A stretch of DNA of 64,000 nucleotides from Paralvinella palmiformis (GCA_025642065.1 JAODUP010001062.1:46001-110000), one strand, 5' to 3'; shown: positions 49,148 to 61,364, counted from the first letter of the stretch. Made by a program: numbers and translations. The notes: generated by a model not told the origin, from the sequence alone.

Positions 49148-51270
49148 CTGAAAATGTTTTTAAACATTGTTCAGGTGTGAATAAAACTTGTGTAAGATAG
49201 TTGTCATGGTTGAGTGTCTGTGACTAAATAAGTAGAATAATTATTTATTCAATTTTGAGGCCATTAAGTAGGTTAATTAGTGATTTCAGAAGTAACTATA
49301 ATATCTTTTCAGATAATCAATATAAACAAAGACATTACTTTCCCATCATTACTTTATATGATGTCTTGTTGTGTGATCTCCTTGAACATTTTATTAAAAT
49401 ATATAGTGTATAAATGTATTTATTATAACAGTATTTCTTTTACGACATTCAAACTGGCATCAATTTCTTAATATCCATCACATAACAAACATGTAAGTAT
49501 CATTATAAAGGTATGCCATCCTCTTTCCTCTGGTTGCAGCCTGTATAGCCATGTACCTATATTATATATAGAGAGATTTGAGGTCTATATACTTTATGTT
49601 CAATTTAATATTCACATCATTTTGCTAGATAAGTGGCCTATAGATAATAGAATAATATATCTAATACAGAAAATTTAAAGATAACAGCGAGACATTTGGT
49701 TGCCACATGGTTATCGTATGATCATGCCATTCATGGTAATCATCAATACGGTAATGATTGCCAAACGCCAAACGACCTGAAATTCAAACGGGCAGTCAGT
49801 CTAAGTCTTAAATCCACCCCGGTTGCGAAACGAGACTATCCCGTTTCGAAACGGGACCGATTCAGCGATTTTGATCATTGTCAAGATGGTGCGTAACATT
49901 GGTACAATCATACCAATGTAATACGCCTCAGGTTGATATCGGTTTCAGAAGTGTCAGTTGAAGTGTCTTTTTGTTCATTCAGAATAAACAAAAAATCAAG
50001 AATGACATTCTTTATTCTAGACTCTACCTAAAATATAATTTTGCCAGAATTCGCAGACAGAACAAATTTGAAGTTAACAAATATCAATTATCATGAAATG
50101 GTGATTATGATTCAGCATCAAACAAACGTTTCATGACAAAAACTTCGACAAAGATGAATGAGAATAATAACGAGTATTAGACGAAAATGGTAATTAAAAT
50201 GTACCGTTTTATATTAGGAAACACCGCTGACCTCCATGATGTAAACAATGCTTATTTTTACCTCCTTTTCAATAGGGAGTTCCAGATAAAGTATTCGCTA
50301 GGAACAGCACCAGTTTTTCAGCCGTAACAAATGAATTGTATTTTCCCTTGAAATTGATGTTGTAAGTATATTTTATCTTCAATCAGTGGATAAATATTAG
50401 ACGAATCTAGCCATTTGAATTTTGCCTACTCCATAATCTGCCTTACGAATCCATGATATTTCTCATCAGGATCACAACAGAAATAAGTGTTTTAACTTTC
50501 TTGTGCTATCCTGATATTTTAGTGTATCTATATATTTTACTGCTATTATATGTGTTTACATTAGTATACAAAATAAATCAAACAAAAAATAAATTAAATG
50601 AAGAATATTAATCATAGATAATAACCTAAGTCGGAATGGGCGCGTTATGACAAATACATACAAATATATCATTTACTTGCGTATTGTAAGACGGATTATT
50701 TTACACTTCTTTACTACGAGCCCTTTTTTGATTGATTTATTAGGTAAATCCTATACATGTAAATGTGTATACAGTTCAAACGAGTACATAATAAACAATT
50801 ACACATATAAAAAAAGCACCGAGGTTAACACATAAAAGTATAAAACATATTTCCATTGTAGTCTTCTTTAATGTCTAAACGCACCATTAATGCCAAAGTG
50901 TCATAACGTATAATTTACAATGGAATTGGCCAATATCTTCTGATTTAAAAGTTAAAAAACAACTATTAATATCAACTATAAACAGGTAAAATCAAGATAA
51001 AGCCTAGAAGTGTATGTTTTTTTCTAGGCCAAATTAAAGAAATGAGGAATACCAAATAGAACTTTGGTCAATCTCTGACTGAGTTATTAACCGAGCGCAC
51101 GAACCTTATAGGTATCAGATTTACATATAAAATATGACTCTGTAAACAACAACTACAAATAAACAACAGTTATATGATAAATATACCCAAGCAAACACAT
51201 CTCCGTCAAAATCATAGTCGGCCCACCAGCTTCAGTAGCCGTCTGTTCGAAGATATTATGACCAGCTTAC

Positions 51271-51332
51271 CATTGCTGGTCCAACGGCGGCAAACTGTCT
51301 ACTGATAGTAAGCCGTCATCAGCCGCCATCAT
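51271..51332 (-). CDS. candidate first exon, unassigned
   Basis: Tandem ATGs open MMAADDGLLSVDSLPPLDQQ, ending phase 2 at an excellent donor, atg|gtaagc. The local sequence is CpG-containing within AT-rich surroundings. It joins in phase to 49078-49147. It does not read into the NEK ATG exon (immediate stop), so it is either another gene or a NEK 5' leader with an upstream ORF. Confidence 0.35.
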
Positions 51333-51813
51333 CACATACAATACAGGTATACAACTAGGATGGATCGAATTGTCGTCCCAGGGACAAAGTTACAAGGTAA
51401 ACTAATTCAATATTTCCTACGGATGCCGAATGTGCAGCTTTCTTATTCTAAACAACATAAAGTTGTATTTGGTACGGAATACAATTAATATTTAGGTAAT
51501 ATTGGTATCATAAGCACATTATAATATATCACACTGTTATACTTTAATATTGTAATTAGGTACGACAAATAATAACACCGCGCCATCTTGGAATTGCAAT
51601 AACCTAAAAAGCGACATTACAACAACAAGTGAACCATGAGTAGTATCAGAATATGAGTATGAAAAAATAGCACCAACACATAGCCATAAAGTATTAAATA
51701 TCAGTATATGTTAACCTAGACAGCCATATTGGATCAAAAACGCTCATTCGGTGCCCCTAAATGACAACGGAATAATATGCCGTTATACGGAATGTATAGT
51801 AATAGCCAATAGT

Positions 51814-52333
51814 TGTTTAATACATTATATTGTTTATACATTGTTTAATACATTATATTGTTTATACATTGTTTAATACATTATATTGTTTATACATTGT
51901 TTAATACATTATATTGTTTATACATTGTTTAATACATTATATTGTTTATACATTGTTTAATACATTATATTGTTTATACATTGTTTAATACATTATATTG
52001 TTTATACATTGTTTAATACATTATATTGTTTATACATTGTTTAATACATTATATTGTTTATACATTGTTTAATACATTATATTGTTTATACATTGTTTAA
52101 TACATTATATTGTTTATACATTGTTTAATACATTATATTGTTTATACATTGTTTAATACATTATATTGTTTATACATTGTTTAATACATTATATTGTTTA
52201 TACATTGTTTAATACATTATATTGTTTATACATTGTTTAATACATTATATTGTTTATACATTGTTTAATACATTATATTGTTTATACATTGTTTAATACA
52301 TTATATTGTTTATACATTGTTTAATACATTATA
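51814..52333. repeat. 28-bp minisatellite, about 18.6 copies
   Basis: The unit tgtttaatacattatattg plus tttatacat repeats head to tail, apparently without variation. The unit itself looks like an imperfect dimer (TGTTTAATACATTATA and TGTTTATACAT). It lies in non-coding sequence right of the candidate exon at 51271. Confidence 0.97.
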
Positions 52334-55184
52334 GGCTGTGGCTATAGCTCCGGCATATACAATTGTACTCACGGGTCCAGACCTATATAGCCACTTCGTA
52401 CTTTACATACAAACGTGTTTGTTTAATTATTTTCCCTTCAGTCGATTGGTAAATGGCTAATGGGAAACTTGTCAAATGCAATTTATATACATACCATGTA
52501 ATGCCACGTGTATACGTGTGCAATAAATAATAATTTGAAATAAATTAATACATATTTTTGTGATCCATTTGAAAGCTAGTAAACCTTATAAGCTGTGGTT
52601 CTCGATACAGTATTTAAAAATCTACAGTTCTATGCGACCTATGAACAATACAACATATATCATCTTGTAATTTATATATATATATATATTTCTAGAATGA
52701 CTAACGTTGAATAAGCCACACAATTTAAATGAAATCCGATGATACAGAACATGGCATATACATTCTACAACATTGATATTAAAACCAGAACTTGTTGACT
52801 ATATTCAAAAACTTAGATATTTCATAATGGATAGCCAATGTAAATAAATCAAGATAATCTTCCTGACAAACATTAATGATGCTAACAATTATTCTTAATT
52901 TTATAACTTAAGTACATAATGTAAAAATAATCTTCAAGGAGCATGTGTTAAAAATGAATTAAATATCTTTAGTTACATGAAAGGGTTCTATTTGTTTACT
53001 AGCATCACAGTAAGTGCACACATTCACAATGCTCTCTTTTAAAACTAACATACGCAACTAAATTTTAACAATTCATGTCATAAATGTGCTATATAACTCA
53101 ATCTTATGACAAACAATATACCTTTCTATTAGTTCATGTCCCAGATACTCATCAGATTCCTACATGTATAGAGAAATAATAATAATAGAAAATTAGGAAA
53201 GCTAGGAGGGATAAGCAATTCTGAAAAAGTGAGTATTTAATGGTGACAGAAAACAACTTGCTCACTCAAAAATGACCTGTATAGATGTGTCAATGTGTCA
53301 ATATCAGGACTCTAAGTTGTCATTTAGCTAAACACTTAGCAGGCCGTGACCCGTCTTGTATTTCTAATAAACGTTGAAATATGCTCACCGCCTGATTTGA
53401 TTGATTTTCTTTTATTATCTAGTATGCCATTAATTGACTACGACACCCGTATCAAAGTTTAACATTAGGCACCATAAACAAAATATATTTTTTCCATCGC
53501 CGACCGACCCACTTTTGTGGGATCTTTTATTTCCTTCTTGCGATATTTTCCTAGTTTTTTGTTTCCATATTTTGCTCCAGGACTAAATGTATATTTAACG
53601 CTTTGGTTGCCAGGCAGCAGAAATGCAGTAATGTTGCACGCGTCTTTTTTAGATGTTCGTGCACATCAAACATGGCATTCTTAATACATGTACTTGAAAT
53701 CACAAGCCAGAACTCCATCATTAAATCCTAGAAAGAGTTGAGGGTGGACGGGAAACATAAAATGACTACTCTGTATTATTTATATGCCACTAGCAACTTG
53801 GACAAAGGTTTGTTTTCGTGTTTTGTTGTTCCATATTGATCGAATTGTTTACACCTACATGTTTGTCTATGATGATGTGTGGCGTTCAGATGGCGATGAA
53901 TCTCTATTAGTCTGTGTCAGCGTGCCATGAATAAGAGGTGGCGGAACTACCGTGAGTGTAAAATTATGGGTATGCGGTGTAAACAATTATCTAAACATGT
54001 GTATGGTTATGCATTAAATTAATCCAATAAATTGTTTTGCAATGGTTAAAATACAACTGTGAAACCTTTTGTGTTGACATTCAAATTAAAGCCTCGAGTG
54101 TTACGGCAGCTTGCTGTCAATCAACGGATTTGTTCATATATGAATGACGGAGTTTTTAATACATGCATATTTTCCCCAAATTTTGGAGAAAAAAAAACTG
54201 ACCTACCTACCCATTTTTCAAAACAAAAGCTATTGGAAACAAGATATTTATTTTATGATGACTCAGGTTGTATCCAATATGCCTATACCTGACAGTCACC
54301 CACCTGTTTTTATCACATCCATCGTGCACATTCGTTAACTTGGAAGCCTAGGTACACCTTTATGGTTAAACAATTAGATGCCAAATCCCCGGTTCATTTA
54401 CATGGCAGCGATTATGGTAGAGTACGGACTGTATGCTATTGAGATATTTTACTCTCATACTCCACATCTCGGTGACTGTCGATTAAAGACAGAAAAACAA
54501 TAGGCACAAAACATAAACCTATTTACTGTGAACCGGCAAATGATGGCGACGTATTAACTTGGGGAATAGACAATATGGAAAAGAAGGCGACGATTTAAGT
54601 TCGCGAATTCTTAGTTAGTTTCCAGAGTAATGAATGTTTACGGGTCTACTATATCAGTCTGACCAATGGGGAAGCAATCGGACGCCATTTCGTACACCAA
54701 AATACCCTGAAAAATAATGAAAAGATGAAATTCAAGATATTTAAATATTATTGTAGTATAGGTTGTAATGTAATATTAGTATAAAGGTGATGTCCTAAAA
54801 TGATTTTCATTTCCATTTAAATTCCACAGAGAATTTCATTGGCGCTCTAAGATATTTTTGTACGTAGCCTGCATGTAGCCGCTTTCCTGTGGGCGTGACA
54901 TATTTGTCGCGTACGAAAAGCGAATTAGCTGGTTCCCACAGGCTGATGAGTAGACCAGACACATGCTTAGGTATACGCACACATTTATCAATATGTGGAG
55001 GTATGGAACATTTTATTTTTAGATTAATGTATGTATAGTTGTATTTAGATTTATGGAGGTAGGTTTCGAAGGAGGTTTAGATATGTTGATGCTCTGTGCC
55101 TGTTGCCTCTTACTATGTACCCTAAAACACACACACACAGACACACGCACACACGCACACGCACACACGCACACACGCGCACAT

Positions 55185-55244
<60 letters not shown>

Positions 55245-55249
55245 ACGCC

Positions 55250-55336
<87 letters not shown>

Positions 55337-55911
55337 TTATGGATATATATGTGTGTGCTGAACATTCACGAAGTAACGAACGTAAACGTATAAAGATTCG
55401 CTGGTAGGTTCGAGTAAATCATAGTATTTACTCAGGATTGAGGCGATATTTTGTTCTCATCCAGTAATAATCCATTGTCCAGTATTGCTACTTTGTGTCA
55501 CTTCGCTGCTTCCATATGTAGGTAAGCTACACAGCACAATTTTGTCACCTGTTCAACAAACTGTTATCTTTGTTGACTCGCCGAGAGTGTATGAAAGGCT
55601 TAACCTTTCACTATGATTATAGACAACAACTTTCGTCTTTCGATAGGGCTGATATAGGCTTGATTTGTTTTGTTATTCGAACCCTGAATGCACCTGATGT
55701 CAGTATTTGTGGTTTCGACATATTCTGATTAATATATCAATTTATTAACTTATCATTGACCCACATGCACGTGTTGTTTAGTGCGAGTTGTAGTGCCACG
55801 TTGTACATTTTGTACCTGCCTCCGCTTTATTTACGTAGCCTACATATAACCACTTCCCTGTTGTACTAGGGCTCCACAAAAAAAGCTCTGGAGTAGTCAT
55901 AATAATATATA

Positions 55912-55950
<39 letters not shown>

Positions 55951-56195
55951 TACGTATGTGATATGTGAAGGTGTAGATTTTTGAATGTTTAGTTTCATGG
56001 AAATAGATTCACGCACAAAACACACGACTGGTAATAATGACATGATCAGCGTGAACGCCTCTAAATAAGCGCCACCACCTTCTGGTCTGGTAATCCTCCT
56101 GGAATCTAGCACTGGCATTGTTCATTTTGTCTGGCAACGTGTTTTGAAGCTATGGCAGATTTTGTTAGGTCGTTGATCAATCGTTTTCCTACTAC
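52334..56195. other. gene-poor stretch
   Basis: No convincing exon. It holds complex CA/TA repeats (55126-55333, 55904-55947) and two copies of a short block, tacgtagcctRcatRtarcc (54861 and 55830 areas). Missing 3' exons of the membrane-protein gene are expected somewhere to the left of 56196. Confidence 0.4.
55126..55333. repeat. (AC)n(TA)n complex microsatellite
   Basis: CA/CGCA repeats followed by three TA runs broken by short spacers; all ORFs across it are artefacts. Confidence 0.95.
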
Positions 56196-56255
56196 CTGGG
56201 TAACAGTGACATCTTTATCAAGTACTTTGCCATGGACTTGATCGATGACTTGAAC
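56196..56255 (-). CDS. membrane-protein exon 6
   Basis: 60 nt, phase 0 to 0, acceptor cattctag and donor cag|gtagta, encoding [20 protein letters not shown]. It is below ORF-finding size; support comes from phase and beta-strand-like composition continuing exon 5. Confidence 0.65.
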
Positions 56256-56976
56256 CTAGAATGAATTTAAATCGATCTCTTTTAGCACGAGCTATTCTTT
56301 GCGACACGGTTCTACAGGAAGCTCTATGGGAGAACAGCAGGTTTTCAGGTAATCGGACTAGTCACGGTGTTACCGTTGTCTGTGTTTGTGGGATGTTTCA
56401 TAAATTAGTAAAGTGTTCCGACGTGATCGGCTCAATTCCATACCCACACCCGAACAGTGATAAGCGTAATGGGTAATTAAAGTAATCACTGACTGGCTGA
56501 CTGACTGAGTGACTGACTGACTGATTGAATGGTTGACTGTTTGGCTGACTGGTTGACTGTTTGGTTGACTGACTGTTTGACTGACTATTTGGTTGACTGT
56601 TTGGTTCACTGACTGTTTGACCGAATGTTTGGTTAACTGACCGTTTGGTCGACTGACTGTTTGACTGACTGTCTGGTTGGCTGACTGTTTGGTTGACTGA
56701 CTGTTTAGTTGACTGACTATTTAGTTGACCGACTGACTGACCGGTTGACTGACTGGTTGGTTTACTGGTTGACAGACTGTACGGTTGACTTGTTAACTGA
56801 CTATTTGGTTGACTGGTTGACTGACTGTTGGTTGACTGGTTGACAGGCTGTTTGGATGACTGGTTGACTGACTGGTTGACTAACTGACTGACCGGTTGAC
56901 TGACCGAACGGTTGACTGACTGACTCACTGACTGACTGGTTGACTTGCTGACTGACTAACTGGGTGACTGACTGAC

Positions 56977-57012
<36 letters not shown>

Positions 57013-58985
57013 CGTCCGTCCGTCCGTCCGTCCGTCCGTCCGACTCACTCACTCACTCACTCACTCACTCACTCACTCACTCACTCACTCACTCACTCAC
57101 TCACTCACTCACTCACTCACTCACTCACTCACTCACTCACTCACTCACTCACTCACTCACTCACTCACTCACTCACTCACTCACTCACTCACTCACTCAT
57201 CTCACTCACTCACTCACTCACTCACTCGATGCTCTTACTTTTTTCTGACTTAAAGCTGGTACGTCATCCCCGTAATTTCGTATGACGTACGTGGCAGCCT
57301 TACCCGAAAATGCCAAGACACACTGAAGTGTTCCCATCTGAATACATTGATGGAAGAAAGTAATCATCAAACCGTGTTCAACAGACGATTTTAAGACAAA
57401 CAACACGAGAGAATGTCATTTCAAACCGAGTTCGGTTCAGTGGTTTTAGTTCTTACCGAATATTTCGTTCCCCTATCTAACATATTTTTCCAGGTAAGTA
57501 CGTAGGCTTTGTCAATTTTATCGTTTTCCACCAAACAACCAATAACGGCCAGTTCGGACGTAGATCCGACTTTGCGGAAGTAGAAGTGTTCTCCTTTGTT
57601 GGGATCCGGTTGTGCGAAAACGGTGTAAAGCATTTTGACCTGGACCAATTCTTGGGCATACGTTGCGATGTTTACTCTGCCAGTTCTAAAGTTCTATAAA
57701 ACAAACAAGTACGATCAATAGGGATTATAAACGTGTTGGTAGTTAAGAAGACTAAATAGATCACTGAATGAAGGATCGAGAGACGAGTCTTACTCCACAA
57801 TATAATATCACAGAACATCGGCAATAAACGGGTCTGATGAAATTAAAGTCCAAAATAATAGTTATTATCAAACAAACAAACAAACGTACGAACAAACAGA
57901 CAAACAAACAAACGTACGAACAAACAGACAAGCAAAACCAAATTCATCGCCTCTCGCCTGGTAAGTCATTACGTGCAAAATATTAAGAATGAGGCGAGTC
58001 ATAGAAAGAGCCCTGTCTATTAAGATGCGAGACCTACTATTTACCACATCAATACTCATTGGCAAGGTCGTCCCCAGAACTTTACAGTAGATCACCAGTT
58101 TGAGGCTCATCATTTCTCCGAGTCGCGCAATATCGTCATCGCCGAACGGGAACAATCCGGATTGACACGCTCCCTCTGATTGGCTGGTTGTCACCTCGGT
58201 AATGGCAGTAGTTGCGCTACCATCGTCTCCGCTAGACGTGTCACTTGCGGTGCTGGCAGTAGTAGTAGTAGCAACAGTAGTAGTAGCAGTAGTAGTAGTT
58301 GTTGTCGTTGTTGTTGTTGTTGTAGTGTCGGAAGTAGCTGCCGTGTTCCTGCTGTTGAGAAGAGCTTTACATTGGTCGAACTTTTCCGAACATTTCGTGC
58401 ACGTCACAGTGTTGTATGTTGACATCACAAAAACAACGACAACTATTACTGTTGTAATGATGAGAAATATTTTCCAGATATTTCCTGGCCAAGTTTTTTT
58501 ATTTTCGGTGATTGATGAGTTTCTGAAAAAAATAAATCACAACATTCAACAATAATCCATTTAGAATTGACGGACGGACGGACGGACGGAAAGACAGACA
58601 GACAAAATTTCAGACAGTCAGACAGTCAGACAGTACAGACAGACAGACAAAAAGGACAGGACAGGACAGGACAGACAGACAAACACGCACAGATACAGAC
58701 AGACAATACAGACAGACAGAAAGGACAGACAGAAAGGACAGACAAACACGCACAGATACAGACAGACAATACAGACAGACAGAAAGGACAGACAGAAAGG
58801 ACAGACAAACACGCACAGATACAGACAGATAATACAGACAGACAGAAAGGACAGACAAACACGCACAGATACAGACAGACAGAAACAGAAAGACAGATAA
58901 TACAGACAGACAGACATACAGACAGATAATACAGACAGACAGACAGACACAGATACAGACAGACAGAAACAGAAAGACAGATAAT

Positions 58986-59018
<33 letters not shown>

Positions 59019-59289
59019 TAAACAAAGAGACACACTGACACCAAAAAATTACAACAATGAGATATACGGTTTTTATATAATCATAACATGGGCACATCGT
59101 GTTATGCCAAAGTGTCTCCCGATAAAAACTTCTGTAGAAGAACAAGATGAAATAATATGAACAGATCATTTACTAAATACTCACTCAGAGGATCCAGTTC
59201 CTGAAACGTTCATGGGACTTCGCCAATAATTCTGAAAGAAGTATTTATCCAAAGATTCATAGTTTCACCACCAGAAGTTCTAAATATTG

Positions 59290-59327
<38 letters not shown>

Positions 59328-59946
59328 CTACAAGTTCAGGGCGATTTTAAAGCTTTCTATTGTATTCAGCCCTTATAATTAAGGCTTTGGAATAATAATA
59401 ATAAAATATATTAAAAATATAATAATAATAATAGAATAGAATAATTTTAATTAGTAAACAATTTATTGAAGTAAACAGTAAGATATATATATTATAACTA
59501 TTACAATCGATTTGAGATCATTGTAAGACAGCAGGATATAGAACATTCTTAACAAAGTCTGATAGGGCAAGTGTTTTGATCAGTAAGAAGGTAGCAGTTA
59601 AGAGCATCGATCGAGGAAAAACTCGAAAACTGATAAAAGGGTCTTGTGTATTATATAATAGATTATTATTATAATTATTATTATTATTATATATTCGTGC
59701 CTCTTGTTCGGAAGATCCTCGCTCACATCTTCCAGGTGTGACCATTTACTTGGTCACTTTTGTTCAGACAAATAATTAAACAAAATTAAAATATAGCCAT
59801 CGTACAACAATATTTGCAGGTTGAGCGGCCTATGACGCGTTCGTGTACAGGTACGTCCGAGCCAACGATACCGTTATTATACAATGATAGCTACTTACCA
59901 TGTATTGAGCGATGTTAGTAAAGTTCGGATTATAAATCGGGTACAT
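56196..59946 (-). CDS. putative type II membrane protein with Thr-rich stalk (6 exons, 3' end not found)
   Basis: Exons 59899-59946, 59185-59231, 58045-58522, 57457-57693, 57239-57337 and 56196-56255 join in frame (323 residues). No family is recognised. Residues 1-47 are a short polar N-terminus with lysines (K40, K41, K49) before one membrane helix at about 48-66 ([16 protein letters not shown]). By the positive-inside rule the C-terminal part would be outside the cytosol. There follow a CxxC...C cluster (C73, C76, C83), a threonine-rich, probably O-glycosylated stalk (92-145) and a soluble domain: [80 protein letters not shown] and [20 protein letters not shown]. Membrane topology and glycosylation are inferred. 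The ATG at 59946 is the first in the exon. The gene continues left, past where I can follow it. Confidence 0.75.
56486..57006. repeat. degenerate (GACT/GGTT)n satellite-like array
   Basis: Imperfect tetranucleotide-based repeats (gactgactg, gtttggttgactg), ending in a pure (CTGT)n run at 56977-57006. It produces long Ser/Gln/Val frames on the minus strand that are not genes. Lies in the intron between membrane-protein exons 5 and 6. Confidence 0.9.
57007..57042. repeat. (CCGT)n array
   Basis: Nine CCGT units joining the CTGT and ACTC arrays; CTGT, CCGT and ACTC follow each other without spacers. Confidence 0.92.
57043..57227. repeat. (ACTC)n array, (GAGT)n on the transcribed strand
   Basis: About 46 units with one small interruption near 57200. 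In the sense of the minus-strand gene it reads GAGTGAGT..., and starts about 11 bp inside the intron after exon 5. Confidence 0.95.
57239..57337 (-). CDS. membrane-protein exon 5
   Basis: 99 nt, phase 0 to 0, encoding [20 protein letters not shown] and [13 protein letters not shown]. Donor aaa|gtaaga lies only about 11 bp from a long (GAGT)n array inside the next intron. Confidence 0.82.
57457..57693 (-). CDS. membrane-protein exon 4
   Basis: 237 nt, phase 0 to 0, acceptor ttatag and strong donor tcg|gtaaga. It encodes [40 protein letters not shown] and [17 protein letters not shown], an apparently folded beta-rich domain. Confidence 0.82.
57874..57932. repeat. two copies of a 30-bp CAAA/CGTACG unit
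   Basis: caaacgtacgaacaaacaga occurs twice in tandem within a CAAA-rich tract. Confidence 0.85.
58045..58522 (-). CDS. membrane-protein exon 3 (TM helix, Cys cluster, Thr stalk)
   Basis: 478 nt, phase 2 to 0, acceptor after a T-tract and donor gtg|gtaaat. It carries the transmembrane helix, the Cys cluster and a 13-Thr run. The threonines are written by ACT/ACA triplet repeats, so stalk length is probably polymorphic. The exon ends [10 protein letters not shown]. Confidence 0.82.
58566..59030. repeat. (GACA)n array with higher-order repeats
   Basis: GACG/GACA tetranucleotides at the edges; the middle repeats a block of roughly 60-65 bp containing aaacacgcacagatacagac and aatacagacagacagaaagg at least three times. 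In intron 2 of the membrane-protein gene. Confidence 0.92.
59185..59231 (-). CDS. membrane-protein exon 2
   Basis: 47 nt, phase 0 to 2, acceptor tttcag and donor gtgagt. It encodes [15 protein letters not shown]. Confidence 0.7.
59290..59326. repeat. (TA)n microsatellite
   Basis: Pure TA run in intron 1 of the membrane-protein gene. Confidence 0.95.
59899..59946 (-). CDS. membrane-protein exon 1 (start)
   Basis: ATG followed by [15 protein letters not shown], ending phase 0 at donor atg|gtaagt. It is short and has no signal peptide; the membrane anchor comes two exons later. Confidence 0.7.
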
Positions 59947-60290
59947 CGTGTTTTCTATTCAGTGTCTAAGAGACAAACCTTCATACAGGTTCAGTATCGA
60001 GAAGTCGTCATCTAAGGGTTCTTATTATCCATTTACTTAATGGCGTCTCCGACCTTTCGTGCATTCAGGGCTAGTGCGTGAACGCGTGTGTATGTGTGTG
60101 AATGTGTGCGTGTGTGCGTTTGTGTGTGCGCGCGCGCGTGTGCAACTATCGAGTTGTGAATCGTATACCGTCTTTACACAGGCGTTGCCACTTTAAAGAG
60201 AAATAAATAGCATAATGTTTTTTTAACAGCTCTATTGAATAGAAGAAAACTGAATATTTTAGCACCATTTTTCTTCCCCCTCTCTCTGTT

Positions 60291-60329
<39 letters not shown>

Positions 60330-61247
60330 TTTATGTTACATATAATAAAGGCGTGGGCTCAGGTTTTCGTGATGTTTATAATTCTTACAGAATTATGATC
60401 AAACGACACACACACACACACACAAATATGATCAATCTTGCAAGAAGAACAGGGTGATTTAAACGTCATTTGGGGGTAAGCTATAACAGTTCTAATGGAT
60501 TCTGTCAACGAGTTTAGCCGCCATTCAATGCTAATAAAACGATCAACGTCGGGAATTAGTTAAGAAGATAAGAATCGCGGCGTCTTTTTGCGGTCTTTTT
60601 TCCTCCAAAATTCTTTCTCTATTGTGGCAATACTTTAAGCTGTTTGATGCGAGAAGTCATTCTTTAGGTTTTGACGGGTTGTCTTCGCTTATTTAATAGT
60701 TTGCTTTGCACCAATCACAGGAACGGGTCGAAAGTTGGGGGCAGGCTGGGTGGTGAGAAAGAGTCGGTCGGGTGACATTTAGTCTAGCAATCAGAGAGAG
60801 CTATCTATTTTCAGATGATTGAAACTGAGACACCAAATAAGATTGACAGAAGTAGATTGTCGGATAGATTTACCAGGAGATTGCGCCTATAAGGTCAAAT
60901 ATTCGTATAACCAAATATTATTGGTCTTCTTTTAAACAAAAATATGCAATCGAATAAATATTATTATTACATAAGCGAAACTTTGAATGCACACAGAGTA
61001 AATTGAAGTAACGATTGATTGAAGTCAGCAAATTGTAATCATAGTCTCTATAGCGCATTAGTTATCAGTAATAAAATGTTTTTAATTCTTAAGGAAGGAA
61101 AACAAGATATGTACATATATATTTTTAACGCAATATCGCTACGCTATTATCCAAACACAACGTATGCCAGAGTATAAAGAGCTCAATCTCGCGTTACACC
61201 AGATAACAATCAAGACACATCAGACGCAATATCATGTACTGTAAATG

Positions 61248-61305
61248 TTGCTGATTTACGGCCACCTTTAAGGTAAGCTAAATGAGTGAGTGAAGAAGAG
61301 ATTAA
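61248..61305 (-). repeat. SINE-A fragment
   Basis: gatttacggccacctttaagg and taagctaaatgagtgagtga resemble the 3' part of SINE-A; a second partial copy follows 60 bp to the right. Confidence 0.45.
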
Positions 61306-61364
61306 GACCATGAAGCGCGAAATCGAGGGGTCGTGATTAGGTTCAGTGATCTGTTTTAACTGTA

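Larger units (their letters stand above)
44512..51270. other. gene-poor stretch upstream of NEK
   Basis: AT-rich sequence with a SINE-C copy (46196-46340), a TIR-like end at 47899-47935 and scattered weak exon-like blocks. It should contain the 5' untranslated exon(s) of NEK, which cannot be recognised without transcripts. Confidence 0.4.

Noticed and set aside
55051..55365. Tyr/Ile-rich and Thr/His-rich frames
   Set aside because: Translations of TA and CA microsatellites.
56040..56130. Possible next exon of the membrane-protein gene (EDYQTRRWWRLFRG ...)
   Set aside because: Acceptor and phase fit, but there is no good donor before a stop and the composition does not resemble the preceding domain.
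56398..56928. 176-codon Ser/Gln/Val-rich frame on the minus strand
   Set aside because: It lies entirely in a degenerate GACT-type tetranucleotide array, and parallel frames are open as expected from the repeat.
58610..59169. Long Cys/Leu/Ser/Val frames in three phases on the minus strand
   Set aside because: Product of the (GACA)n array; several overlapping frames are open at once.
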